From positions 1 to 34,449 of IMG/VR virus record IMGVR_UViG_3300032420_000056: DNA of 34,449 nt. One strand, written 5' to 3'. The notes below the pieces were generated by a model. That model searched no databases. It saw only the letters and a list, made by a program, of their open reading frames with translations, and was not told the DNA's origin. Position numbers and translations under genes: made by a program. This stretch comes from a virus. Positions 16,234-24,884 of the stretch are shown here, piece by piece; the first letter of the stretch is position 1, and every line of letters starts with the position of its first letter.

Positions 16234-18147
16234 TCAAATCTTCTTCTGCGGAGTCGTGTTGCCCGATGCCGACTTCGGCTCAGCCGTGCTTGGATCGTTC
16301 TTCGATGTTCCGCCGCCAACCGGCCTACCGCCATTGGCACCGTTCGCTTGACGGGAACCCGCATCACCGGAACCGGAACCGGAACCGGACTGGCCCGCTG
16401 GCTGATCCGGCTGACCCATCTGATTGTTCACAGGACTGGCATACGGCACCCGCGTCTTGAACACGTCGTCGTACATTTCGGCTTCCAGTTCCATTCGCAT
16501 AGCCTCAGTGGACTCATTCAAGCCAACAGATTCAAGCATCGTCTCCCGTGACATTTCCCGCTGAGTGCGAAGGCTCAACATGGCCTGCATCATTTGGGCA
16601 TCGAAGCCAAGGTTCACATTTCTAGGCGTGAACACCAGATTGGGTTCCTCATCAAACAGGCCAACATTGTTTGGATGATTCACAACATCGTGAGACATCA
16701 TGCGCTCAATGAAACGCTTCATCATGTGCCTGCGATTCTCCATGCCGCGAGCTACCGCATACGAAATCGTCACGTTCGTTTCATTACGCTGACCGCGACC
16801 ACCCAGACTCAAAGTACCCAGCAGCCTAGACATGAGTCGGGTATCAATCACGTCATATTTGTCCTGCTGCAAGGTCAAATCAATTTTGGGTGCCACGATT
16901 TCTACAGACAGTCGATGATCGGAAATGATCACAGGTAGGCGCGCCATTACTTTGTAATTGGTTTGCAGGTTCATCATTTCCTGCCGCGTGGCTGGCTTAT
17001 CCTTATCACCCTTTTTGATCAACAGAATGTAGTTAGCAGACCCAACTAGCGCGGCCCTGTCACTGGCGAGTAGCTGACGTTTCATGTCGAGTAGCTGGAA
17101 ACATGACTTGAGCCTGACGTGAGCGAAACGCTCATAGTCTGATCTGGTCAACGTGTGCCGCCTGACATACAGCGGATTCAATTCCAGCAACTTGTCAGGA
17201 TCAACACCTAGCCGTTGAACACGCAACGACTCGTCATAGGACAACTCAGCCAACCCCGTGAACATTTGACTCACGGTGATGTCTACCTTTTCGCCGTTCA
17301 AGACAGAGTTGAAATTGTTGATCTCGTGATCAGTGGCCTGCAAAGCCAACACTTCATCGTTGAGAGGCCCAGCCAACACGGGCACGATCCGCGCCGAATC
17401 CAGCAGCCTCACGCGCACGGGGGCGAAAATCCTGTAAGTCTTCTTACGCTTCTTGCCCTTAACGGCCCTGCCCTGATTGTCTAAGACGGGAACAAACGTC
17501 TCGTTGCCGAAGGCGTCAACCTGCTTCTCGCGAGGCGTTGGCCCCTTCCCGCGAACCGTGTACTCGCGGTACTCCCATTGCTCAGCCGTCACGAACTGGG
17601 AATACACAAACAGCTCGCGCCACTGTGCCCTGAGAAGACCGTCTAGGTCTAACTCGCCAGCCATTTGATTGAACACGTCCGTTATGTCAGCGTCAGCGGA
17701 TTCCCACTTGACCCCTTGGAACGCGAAACCTTCCGTTGTTTCAGCGACACCTGAAACAATATCGTCAGTATCTAGGGCCAGCTTCGCTGCACGGAACTCC
17801 GAATAGGTGTTGTTCGGTGGCGTGTAGGCCGTCCTGTCGAACATGTTCGACTGGTTACCGTGCGATGGGCCGTAGGAACTTCTCGCCGTCTCACGGCCCA
17901 TGCCCGCCCATTTGGTGAGTTCCCGCTGCAGCACGGCCATCTGTTTACTTTCCATCAACTGATCAATGGCAATGTCTGTTTCGTTGATTACTTCAAAGTT
18001 GCCACTGGCGTTCTCCGTGTACGTTTCGGAACGCACCTCATCGGGGTCGTCCTGGGCCTGTGCAAACTGCAACGCCTGTTCTAAACGCGCGTTCAAGTCA
18101 TCACTAAGGATCGCTTCTTCACTCAACGGGATATCTGATTCGCTCAT
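16234..18147 (-). CDS. portal protein
   Basis: A 637-residue protein following the terminase. Its ATGA overlap with the preceding small gene indicates coupling. Portal-like features are an N-terminal acidic region, a core with YSEFRAAKLALDTDDIVSGVAETTEGFAFQGVKWE and RLLDSARIVPVLAGPLNDEVLAL, a helical stem region (QEMMNLQTNYKVMARLPVIISD), and a disordered Gly/Ser/Pro-rich C-terminus. The C-terminus includes SGSGSGSGDAGSRQANGANGG and may contact the head interior. It forms the dodecameric ring at the capsid vertex through which DNA passes. Confidence 0.85.
   Translation of the reverse strand: MSESDIPLSEEAILSDDLNARLEQALQFAQAQDDPDEVRSETYTENASGNFEVINETDIAIDQLMESKQMAVLQRELTKWAGMGRETARSSYGPSHGNQSNMFDRTAYTPPNNTYSEFRAAKLALDTDDIVSGVAETTEGFAFQGVKWESADADITDVFNQMAGELDLDGLLRAQWRELFVYSQFVTAEQWEYREYTVRGKGPTPREKQVDAFGNETFVPVLDNQGRAVKGKKRKKTYRIFAPVRVRLLDSARIVPVLAGPLNDEVLALQATDHEINNFNSVLNGEKVDITVSQMFTGLAELSYDESLRVQRLGVDPDKLLELNPLYVRRHTLTRSDYERFAHVRLKSCFQLLDMKRQLLASDRAALVGSANYILLIKKGDKDKPATRQEMMNLQTNYKVMARLPVIISDHRLSVEIVAPKIDLTLQQDKYDVIDTRLMSRLLGTLSLGGRGQRNETNVTISYAVARGMENRRHMMKRFIERMMSHDVVNHPNNVGLFDEEPNLVFTPRNVNLGFDAQMMQAMLSLRTQREMSRETMLESVGLNESTEAMRMELEAEMYDDVFKTRVPYASPVNNQMGQPDQPAGQSGSGSGSGDAGSRQANGANGGRPVGGGTSKNDPSTAEPKSASGNTTPQKKI
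18084..18093. repeat. AACGCGCGTT palindrome
   Basis: Exact core close to the start of the portal gene, encoding Asn-Ala-Arg (LNARLEQAL). The adjacent flanks are A and C and do not pair. Confidence 0.7.
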
Positions 18148-18578
18148 TTTAAGAGATCCAAATCTTGTCGGCGTAGCTCAACTAAACGACTAGCGATCTT
18201 GTACTGCCTGTCCAACTCAACTAACAACGGCGCACATTGCAGCGTGCGTATCTGCTTGAACTGCCGATCCCGCGTCTCAGCCCTATGAAGCAACAAGCTC
18301 AACTCCGTCAACCGGGCTGAAATAGCAGCAACCTGCCGCATCACAAGATCCGGCTCCTGCTCCCAAAAGCCCTTGATCATGTCGGCCATCATGTCTAGCT
18401 CATCCTCAACATCAGACCTACATGCGAGCCGATCAGCCGCCGACTGAGCGACAACGACAGGGATCGCCCCAGACACGAACCCTGTCTGCCTATTACCCTC
18501 AACCCGAAACGAACGCTTCGGAACTTCTTTCTGCTCACCCGAACTATCTGGAACTACATCTTCGGTACCACTGGACAT
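18144..18578 (-). CDS. hypothetical helical protein between terminase and portal
   Basis: A 144-residue protein. The N-terminal third is polar and disordered; the rest is a likely antiparallel helical or coiled-coil protein (VEDELDMMADMIKGFWEQEPDLVMRQVAAISARLTELSLLLHRAE...). ATG 18578 was preferred over TTG 18605, which would overlap the terminase end. It overlaps the portal start by four bases. I do not recognise it; a packaging accessory role is possible from position. Confidence 0.65.
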   Translation of the reverse strand: MSSGTEDVVPDSSGEQKEVPKRSFRVEGNRQTGFVSGAIPVVVAQSAADRLACRSDVEDELDMMADMIKGFWEQEPDLVMRQVAAISARLTELSLLLHRAETRDRQFKQIRTLQCAPLLVELDRQYKIASRLVELRRQDLDLLK

Positions 18579-18591
18579 GTGTAGTAACTCG

Positions 18592-20226
18592 TCACAGCCC
18601 CACAAAAATGTCTACAACGTCTTCCTGACAGTCCTCCTTCTTGGCGAGCATCGCCGTCAAGGCGGCAAGACGCTTCGCGGCAATGAAAGCCTTCGCACCG
18701 TCCAACGTGTGAAAGCTGCCGCCAGTGAACTTTTTTCTACCGTAAGGATCGCCGGAAGACTTGATAGTTGAATAGCTTTGACCCTGCCATTCGAGCAACA
18801 ACTCTCTATCAAATGGCAACAGGAACCTATTCGCGTCAATGATTTCACGAAGGCAATCAGTCGCATACTCGATCACGGGACGGGAAATGATCAAATCTTT
18901 CAACTCTTCCCCAGCCGCTAACGGCCTATCCTCCAAAGCCACCGGCTGCTTCTCCGAAAAGTGAAACCCAACAACACGAACTGATCCATGTTCACGAACC
19001 AAGTTGTCCCACAAGCCATGACCCATGCCAGTGCGGTCAATGCCAAATGTCTGCAGTTTGGAACCATAAAACTCGAACAGATGATCCACGATAAGTTTTT
19101 GATCCACCTGCGAAATGCGCTGCAAGTTGACCCGCAACAACAAATCCAGGTGCTCATCTTTGGACTTAGCGCGCTGTCCGAAGATGAGAATCTCCGAAGG
19201 GTCAGACGTGCCACCAACATCCATGCCACCGTAGTAGGCCGAGTAGCCGTTAGGACTTCCCGACCAACCAGTCTTGTGACTGCCGGGAATATGGAGCAAG
19301 CTAACAGGATCGACATCCCCGTTATAGAGATCCTCGAACTGTATGTGTGGCCCGTAGTAAACGTCAGTGTTGTACTCCGAACCGGAATCCTGATCTATGT
19401 TCTTCATAAATCTGGACAACACAAAAACTGGCGAACTGGCATCCCCATGTTCACCATAAATGTTCCTGCGGTAATTGGGTGCCTGTCGCGACCCCCCGTA
19501 GAGGCCGATTTTTTCATCGCGTTCTTCCGCATTCCAGGTGGGACGGTTCATTGCCATTGGTGTGTGCAAAGTCCACTGTTCGGAGTCGCCCCCATCGGTG
19601 ATCTCGTAAAACCTGTCACGCACACCACGGGGCACTCCGTGTACCCGCCAGGTGGCCCCTTTTTGGAATCTATTGAGGCATTCGACTGCCTCCGAAAAAC
19701 CTATATCGGGATAATCTTGCAGTTCGTCTATCTCCATCCAAATCACATGCTGGCCTTTACAGCCCTTGCCTGAAATTCCGGGCAACCTGGACACGATCTT
19801 GGCCCCATTGGTGAACTTCACTTCCCAGTGTGGCTGCCTGGTGAATCCATCCGACTTGGCCGACTTGGGTAGCAGTTCGCGGGTAATCCATACGCCTTTG
19901 AGGCGGTCTTCGATGGCCGACGTGAGCGGCTTCAAGTGGTTGAGTTCCGGTGCGGTGAGCAACATGTCTTGCCCTGGAAAGTTCAGCGCGAAAGCGCAGC
20001 AACGCATCTGGATGCTCACCGATTTGCCGACGCTTCGCCCGCCTCTGGTTACCTGATATGTGTCTTTGCAGTTGTACATTTCCCACTGATAGTCGTATAG
20101 GCGGTAAACACCCGAATCGTTTGTGTGGTCTTCCCACAGGAACTCGGCCATGTCGATACCTGTCTCGTCGGACAGGATCGCCCACAGGTATCTTTCATCT
20201 TCGTCAAGATCCCTAATGATGCTCAA
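18592..20226 (-). CDS. terL: terminase large subunit
   Basis: The 544-residue packaging motor ATPase and nuclease. Walker A is RGGRSVGKS at residues 61-69; Walker B with the catalytic acid is VIWMEIDE at 161-168. The nuclease domain shows MDVGGTSDPS (335-344), TFGIDRTGMG (394-402, Asp397) and HTLDGAK (506-512, Asp509), three acidic positions of the RNase H fold. It starts with TTG after a perfect GGAGG at 7 nt spacing. It packages DNA into the prohead through the portal encoded just downstream. Confidence 0.95.
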   Translation of the reverse strand: MSIIRDLDEDERYLWAILSDETGIDMAEFLWEDHTNDSGVYRLYDYQWEMYNCKDTYQVTRGGRSVGKSVSIQMRCCAFALNFPGQDMLLTAPELNHLKPLTSAIEDRLKGVWITRELLPKSAKSDGFTRQPHWEVKFTNGAKIVSRLPGISGKGCKGQHVIWMEIDELQDYPDIGFSEAVECLNRFQKGATWRVHGVPRGVRDRFYEITDGGDSEQWTLHTPMAMNRPTWNAEERDEKIGLYGGSRQAPNYRRNIYGEHGDASSPVFVLSRFMKNIDQDSGSEYNTDVYYGPHIQFEDLYNGDVDPVSLLHIPGSHKTGWSGSPNGYSAYYGGMDVGGTSDPSEILIFGQRAKSKDEHLDLLLRVNLQRISQVDQKLIVDHLFEFYGSKLQTFGIDRTGMGHGLWDNLVREHGSVRVVGFHFSEKQPVALEDRPLAAGEELKDLIISRPVIEYATDCLREIIDANRFLLPFDRELLLEWQGQSYSTIKSSGDPYGRKKFTGGSFHTLDGAKAFIAAKRLAALTAMLAKKEDCQEDVVDIFVGL

Positions 20227-20252
20227 AGCTGGGCCTCCAATTAGGCGCTGGA

Positions 20253-20783
20253 CTAACCGATAGGAACTGGGCGACTGTTTGTCATGGCAGCCATGCGTTT
20301 CACGAGATCAACTGACCTGTCAGGATTAGACCTGAGCACTTCAGATACGAGGCTGCCGAACTTGAGTGCCCGCCATTCAGCGAAGAAAGCTGGACTAACA
20401 TCTGCCGCCCTGGCAATCGCTTCGATTGTTTCCAAGCTGGGCTGCAAATCGCCGGACAGAAACTTGGACACTTGAGACTGTGACATGGGAACCTTCACGG
20501 CAAACGCGCGTTGAGATTCCTGCGTTTCAAGTACCTTCTTGAATGCCTCAGGGAATGTGCCCGTATCGAACCTTTCAGGGAACAGCAATTCCCATAGCTG
20601 CTCAAAGCCCATACTTTTCGGGTTGGGCCTGCGTCCAGTTTTGCCTTCACGGTCACCGTTTTGGACGACCTTGCAAATGTCTTTGATGATCCTGAACATG
20701 ACATCTGGATCGTCTTCCATCGCTGCTTGCCAGTGTTCGATTCCTTGCGCTTCTACAGCTAACTCGTACTCTGCTTCACTCAT
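20253..20783 (-). CDS. XRE-type helix-turn-helix protein, possible small terminase or regulator
   Basis: A 176-residue protein with a Cro/C1-type HTH at about residues 90-135 (RAFAVKVPMSQSQVSKFLSGDLQPSLETIEAIARAADVSP). An N-terminal helical part contains MFRIIKDICKVVQNGDREGKTG. The ATG overlaps the upstream TGA (ATGA), and the gene is 26 bp before the large terminase. That position suggests a DNA-recognising small terminase or an autoregulator of the packaging operon. XRE proteins of this length are common in actinobacteria. The function is undecided. Confidence 0.7.
   Translation of the reverse strand: MSEAEYELAVEAQGIEHWQAAMEDDPDVMFRIIKDICKVVQNGDREGKTGRRPNPKSMGFEQLWELLFPERFDTGTFPEAFKKVLETQESQRAFAVKVPMSQSQVSKFLSGDLQPSLETIEAIARAADVSPAFFAEWRALKFGSLVSEVLRSNPDRSVDLVKRMAAMTNSRPVPIG
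20503..20512. repeat. AACGCGCGTT palindrome
   Basis: Exact core within the HTH protein gene, just before the HTH coding part; it encodes Gln-Arg-Ala-Phe. The flanks do not extend the palindrome. Confidence 0.7.
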
Positions 20784-21544
20784 GGCTGCTGCCACATGCG
20801 CTGTGTGTTCTGAATGAAGTGTTGATCTATGTCCGCATAGGCGGGGATGACAATATCTCGCAACCATTCAACGATTTGCTGCTCATTCTCGAAGCCGGAC
20901 TTTTTACGCTCGTCTTCGTCTGACCTGTAAAACGTGCCGACAGTGGCGGAGATTTCGTTCATCAGCACCAGTGAGCCTCGCAGTTGTTCTTCTCTGGAAT
21001 ACCCGAACTCTTTGGCTCGCCGTTTCAGGTCAATCCACATGTCAGCCACGGAGCTACCGCTGGCGTCTCTGACTTTGCGAGACATGCCCATTTGGTCTTT
21101 AAGCCTGTTGACTTGTTCGTTGGCGAATTTCAGTTTCGCTGCCACGTCGTATTCGTCAATGAGTGTGCCTTCGTAGTCCAGGCCACTTGTGATCCACTGA
21201 TTCCACCTGTAGATCAACAGTTCTTGCTGTAGCAACCTGTCGAGGTCTTGCATGTCGGTGTTCTCTGTAAACCTGAGTTCGGCTAGGTACTTGTCGCGGC
21301 TGCTGTTGAATTGGACGACTTCGCGTACATCGAGCAATGTGACTGTGCCGCCTGATGTCAGGTTGGCTACGAGGGCCAGGTTGATTGGCTTGTTGGCGTG
21401 GGCACCTGGCCTGTTGTTGGGGTGCAGCAACATGGGATCTACTTGTTGCCGTGGGCCTCTTGTTGCTCCTCGGGCGCGTTTCTTGGGAGCCGGTTTCGTT
21501 TCTGGGTTTGAACCCGCGTTCAAATCGTCTGGTGTGTCAGCCAT
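20780..21544 (-). CDS. hypothetical coiled-coil protein upstream of terminase, candidate small terminase
   Basis: A 254-residue protein. The N-terminus is basic and disordered (KPAPKKRARGATRGPRQQ), a possible DNA-contact tail. Helices follow (DMQDLDRLLQQELLIYRWNQW, DVAAKLKFANEQVNRLKDQMG), ending in EQQIVEWLRDIVIPAYADIDQHF. AGGAG lies 6 nt before ATG 21544, so the longer frame was rejected. Position and helical oligomer-like composition would fit a small terminase, in competition with the HTH protein next to it. No family recognised. Confidence 0.65.
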   Translation of the reverse strand: MADTPDDLNAGSNPETKPAPKKRARGATRGPRQQVDPMLLHPNNRPGAHANKPINLALVANLTSGGTVTLLDVREVVQFNSSRDKYLAELRFTENTDMQDLDRLLQQELLIYRWNQWITSGLDYEGTLIDEYDVAAKLKFANEQVNRLKDQMGMSRKVRDASGSSVADMWIDLKRRAKEFGYSREEQLRGSLVLMNEISATVGTFYRSDEDERKKSGFENEQQIVEWLRDIVIPAYADIDQHFIQNTQRMWQQP

Positions 21545-21655
21545 GCTGTGCTCCTGCTGGTCACTGAACCTTGGGTCAAGCACAGTCCTGCCCTATTGCG
21601 GGACTATCCGCCTATTCATTCATAGCGGGAATCGTTTTGCTAGTTTGGCGCGCGC
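21545..21655 (-). other. short gap with GGCGCGCGCC palindrome
   Basis: This 111-bp gap lies between the resolvase and the packaging genes. GGCGCGCGCC (21647-21656) abuts the resolvase stop. No clear promoter or terminator is visible. The palindrome variant AACCCGCGTT (21511-21520) lies just beyond it in the next gene. Confidence 0.4.
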
Positions 21656-22120
21656 CTAGATCAACTCAATTTCAATCTCAGTAAACGCATCCTCCCCCGG
21701 CTGGCAGTACGTTTTCATGGCCGTGACACACACAACCCTGGCATCGTCCTCCCACACACCAGCCTGAGTAACCGCATCGCCAACTGCCCTAAGACACTTG
21801 TCAATGTCAGGCTTACTCGATGGATACTCGGGTGCAGCATCCCGCAACAGGTGAGCGTTCCTCCCCGTCCGGTAATGGGACTTGGGGCGCTGGAATCCGA
21901 ACACAACCCTCAACGTCACGCCACCCGTCAACACTGGCTGACCAGACAGGCACGGCCTGCATTCAGGCAACCTTAGGAACGCTGCCTGGATTTGATCCCG
22001 GTACACGCGCAACTGGCTGTGTTTCGCTTCAAACATGACAACTCGGCCCGTGTGCTTATTCAACATGGCGTTCTTAGAGCCCTGTGGTTGTGGCTCACCA
22101 ATGACCCGCACCCGCAGCAT
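21656..22120 (-). CDS. rusA: RusA-family Holliday junction resolvase
   Basis: A 154-residue protein with the RusA signature: N-terminal VIGEPQPQGSKNAM, then SSKPDIDKCLRAVGDAVTQAGVWEDDARVV. Conserved acids are Asp105, Asp107, Asp115 and the Asp125/Asp126 pair. RusA dimers cut four-way junctions; phages use them to resolve recombination or packaging intermediates. A position just ahead of terminase suggests clearing branches before packaging. ATG 22120 lies 17 bp after the preceding stop; the longer frame runs into the neighbouring gene. Confidence 0.9.
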   Translation of the reverse strand: MLRVRVIGEPQPQGSKNAMLNKHTGRVVMFEAKHSQLRVYRDQIQAAFLRLPECRPCLSGQPVLTGGVTLRVVFGFQRPKSHYRTGRNAHLLRDAAPEYPSSKPDIDKCLRAVGDAVTQAGVWEDDARVVCVTAMKTYCQPGEDAFTEIEIELI

Positions 22121-22137
22121 GTTGATCTTGCAGCCCG

Positions 22138-22548
22138 CTAGTTGGCTGAACCTTGCAGAATCGCGAGATCGTGGGCCATCTTTTCGGCCAATGCTTGAAC
22201 GCATTCGTCATCCATCCAAGCATCAGCAACTATCCCGCCACCAACGATGCACAACTGGCAAGAGCCGCTGCCAATCACGCACACAACGACTTTGCCAACA
22301 TGGGTAGCCAAGTCTTCCCTGATTAACGCTGAACCAGCTAACAGCACTTGTAGCTTCTGCAAATCTTCGTGGCTGAGTCTCGCTGACGCTTGGTTAACAA
22401 CATGGTCGCAACTGATCTTTATTTCGAGCAACCCAGTGATGAACTCATCCTGTTCGTCTGGCGGATACATTGACAGGAACAGTTCCTTCTGCCGCTCCAC
22501 GCAACAATGCTCAGGGAGAACTTTGTCGCATTCCTCTTCAGTAGCCAT
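22138..22548 (-). CDS. hypothetical protein with cysteine-rich ends
   Basis: A 136-residue acidic protein: MATEEECDKVLPEHCCVERQKELFLSMYPPDEQDEFITGLLEI, then a helix-rich middle and a hydrophobic Gly-rich segment (VVVCVIGSGSCQLCIVGGGIV). CxxC-like spacing (CQLC) and the Cys-Cys pair could bind metal, but this is weak. GTG 22566 would add six residues (MDDESN). I do not recognise it. It lies between tail fibre genes and the resolvase. Confidence 0.6.
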   Translation of the reverse strand: MATEEECDKVLPEHCCVERQKELFLSMYPPDEQDEFITGLLEIKISCDHVVNQASARLSHEDLQKLQVLLAGSALIREDLATHVGKVVVCVIGSGSCQLCIVGGGIVADAWMDDECVQALAEKMAHDLAILQGSAN

Positions 22549-22607
22549 GTTGGACTCGTCGTCCACGAATCGAACAGAACAGATTCAATACCTATCCCAA
22601 GAAATGC

Positions 22608-22946
22608 CTAGGTCGTCCAAGTTCTCACCCACGACGTTGCCCTGTGAGTCTTACTGCCCTTCACTGGCCTGACCTTGACGATCGCCGTGACGCTCGCGTA
22701 ACCCCCGCCATGAACACGCGCTCGTACATGGCGCACCCAGCCAGACAGGTCAGTGTTCGACCTGTAAGCCACGGTTGACCACGAACTGTAGGTCACGCCC
22801 TGATCGGTTTCCACCGACAGGATCTCGCAACCTTTACCCGCTTTGATCTTCGCAATAAGGGTGTCGCCTTTGCGGATTATCCGGTGACGGCTCGGCTTAG
22901 CAACAACATGAACAGCACACGGTGGCGCAGGTGCTGTAGCGAACAT
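22608..22946 (-). CDS. small beta-rich basic protein coupled to the upstream tail protein
   Basis: A 112-residue protein: MFATAPAPPCAVHVVAKPSRHRIIRKGDTLIAKIKAGKGCEILSVETDQG, then WVRHVRARVHGGGYASVTAIVKVRPV. ATG 22946 shares its A with the upstream TGA (TGATG). The predicted beta-sandwich pattern (KGDTLIAKIKAGKG; ASVTAIVKV) resembles the last domain of the upstream fibre (EGEYLITGRVRVKVVSYEG; KVKAGGKLVIRGS), suggesting a small virion accessory. Confidence 0.6.
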   Translation of the reverse strand: MFATAPAPPCAVHVVAKPSRHRIIRKGDTLIAKIKAGKGCEILSVETDQGVTYSSWSTVAYRSNTDLSGWVRHVRARVHGGGYASVTAIVKVRPVKGSKTHRATSWVRTWTT

Positions 22947-24847
22947 CAAGCCACCTCCACGATGCTCAGCGAACCCGTCCAGCCTTGCGAGCCACGAATG
23001 ACCAGCTTGCCACCTGCTTTGACCTTCATCTCAACGTCTTTCCAGCCACCCTTAGCGGGGGTCGTTTTAGTAGATACGAGTGTGCCTTCGTAGGACACCA
23101 CCTTCACACGGACACGGCCAGTGATCAAATACTCACCTTCGGGAAGATTCAGCGTGTAAGTGTTCTCTGGCGATTCACCAATCGGGTCGCTTTGGTGATC
23201 CGCCGTGATGATCCACTCTTCGCCTTGGACTGTTTCGCCTTGGGCTGTTTCGTCTTGGACTGTCTCATCACCCTCATCTTGCATTTCTGCCCCATCAGAC
23301 CGACGGAACACAGCCCTGCCACCAACGGGATGCACCTCATTGACCAACGCGATGGTCTCCTCGGCGCTTAGATCGCTGCCGTCACGCGCTACCTGCCATG
23401 TGGGTATTTTCCACGAATTGTTTACCCACATCGCCCCATCATGGGAACGGTAACCAAGACTAGGTATCGGCTGGCCGGGTGCAGCGATAAGCCCACCAGA
23501 CCCGCGCCAGAAACCGGCAGTAAGAATGTGCAGACGTGCGCCAACAGCACCAGCGTTGCGACGCACCAGCACACGAGCAGAAACCGTCCCAGCCGGGGCC
23601 ACACCCGTAACCACCGCAGTAACAGCGCCCGTACCCACCGCTGCGGCAGTCGTCATTTCCACGTTAAGCGCCACGCCAACGGAGTTGTGCCAAGTAATAG
23701 CTAACGAGTACGTTTCCCCGCTGGCAGTAGACGACTTCACCGTGGCCGAGAAAGTGTACGGTTCCCCCGCCGTCACAGGGATGCGCGCTGACGGGCTGGC
23801 CATCTGGATGCCCGTGCTTACCGTGGCAATGGACACCGTTTTGTCAGCGGCCATCCACGACACAACAGCACCCGGCGTGGTGGGATCTGCGATCCATGTA
23901 CCAGCAGTCGCAGGGAATACGTAATCCTCCACCTTCAACATGTTGCCGACACCTGCCGTGGCGGCATTAACACGGGCATCACTCAGTGCGTCCAGCAGCG
24001 CCTTAACAGGGCCAGGAGTGGCCAAATCCTCCTGTGTGATAAGTGGATCGGCGTCGCCGTGAGTCACAACAGCCGGTCGGTACACGTTTTTGCCACCGAC
24101 GATGTTTATGACGCCGACAAGATTGAGGCCACCGTAAGCTACCCCTTGCCCGTTGATCCGAGCAGGAAGGTGAAGCCCTGTGTTCAGTTCAATAAAATCT
24201 GCCGCGAGGGTCTGGGTGCGGTCATCAAGCTTGGCGTAAAGACTCAAGTCGCCACCGGCAACGATCTCATCCTGGAACGCCACAACACGGTTATCCCCAT
24301 TGTCGGACGAAAAGTGAATAACACCGTCACTTGCATTGAGGCCGATGCCGTTGACAACGCCGTTTGAATCCTCAGAAATAAGACTCAAGTAACCATCAGG
24401 GCCGACCCACTCGAAAGTGTTAGTGTTAACTCTTTCGCCGTCAAAAGCGACATTCTTGAAAATCACTTTGCCGTTACTAAATAGGGCTAAAGATTCCGTG
24501 CCTTCGCCGTTGGCAGCTACTGCCCGCTCGCTGAACAAGACTTCATCGGAAGCAAAACGAGTGGTGCTGTCGAGTTCGACTCCGGCCTCACTACGAGTGA
24601 TGACAACAGATTGCACTTCGGTAAAGGTGTTCTCTTCGCCTTTTTGGGCATAGCCCGTCAAATCACCGACCTGGGCAATAATGGCGTCGATCTGCGCCTG
24701 CGTGAGCGTTCCACCGGCAGCAGCAGCAATCGCATCAGTCAGTAGCTTCTCCGTCTCGGTATCACTGTAATACCCGACAAGGCCATTCGTGAAAGCCGAA
24801 GCCCTAGGGTACGTCTGAATCGGAGGCGTGCGATCCGGTGCTGGCAT
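22946..24847 (-). CDS. tail fibre / receptor-binding-region protein
   Basis: A 633-residue protein. Residues 1-70 contain a trimerising-type helix (TEKLLTDAIAAAAGGTLTQAQIDAIIAQVGDLTGYA). A beta-helix-like middle (FASDEVLFSERAVAANGEGTESLALFSNGKVIFKN... SLISEDSNGVV) follows. Residues about 335-480 resemble a carbohydrate-binding jelly-roll (VTAGEPYTFSATVKSSTASGETYSLAITWHN, then GAVGARLHILTAGFWRG). Near residue 540 a 15-bp repeat gives DETVQDETAQGETVQGE. AGGAG lies 9 nt before the ATG. A structural fibre role is well supported by composition; the receptor is unknown. Confidence 0.75.
   Translation of the reverse strand: MPAPDRTPPIQTYPRASAFTNGLVGYYSDTETEKLLTDAIAAAAGGTLTQAQIDAIIAQVGDLTGYAQKGEENTFTEVQSVVITRSEAGVELDSTTRFASDEVLFSERAVAANGEGTESLALFSNGKVIFKNVAFDGERVNTNTFEWVGPDGYLSLISEDSNGVVNGIGLNASDGVIHFSSDNGDNRVVAFQDEIVAGGDLSLYAKLDDRTQTLAADFIELNTGLHLPARINGQGVAYGGLNLVGVINIVGGKNVYRPAVVTHGDADPLITQEDLATPGPVKALLDALSDARVNAATAGVGNMLKVEDYVFPATAGTWIADPTTPGAVVSWMAADKTVSIATVSTGIQMASPSARIPVTAGEPYTFSATVKSSTASGETYSLAITWHNSVGVALNVEMTTAAAVGTGAVTAVVTGVAPAGTVSARVLVRRNAGAVGARLHILTAGFWRGSGGLIAAPGQPIPSLGYRSHDGAMWVNNSWKIPTWQVARDGSDLSAEETIALVNEVHPVGGRAVFRRSDGAEMQDEGDETVQDETAQGETVQGEEWIITADHQSDPIGESPENTYTLNLPEGEYLITGRVRVKVVSYEGTLVSTKTTPAKGGWKDVEMKVKAGGKLVIRGSQGWTGSLSIVEVA
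23218..23276. repeat. 15-bp tandem repeat within tail fibre gene
   Basis: Diverged copies of a TTGGACTGTTTCGCC-like unit encode the acidic repeats DETVQ-DETAQ-GETVQ. All length steps keep the reading frame. Confidence 0.6.
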
Positions 24848-24884
24848 AATGTTGGCTCCTAATTAGCTGACGGGTGACAAGGAT

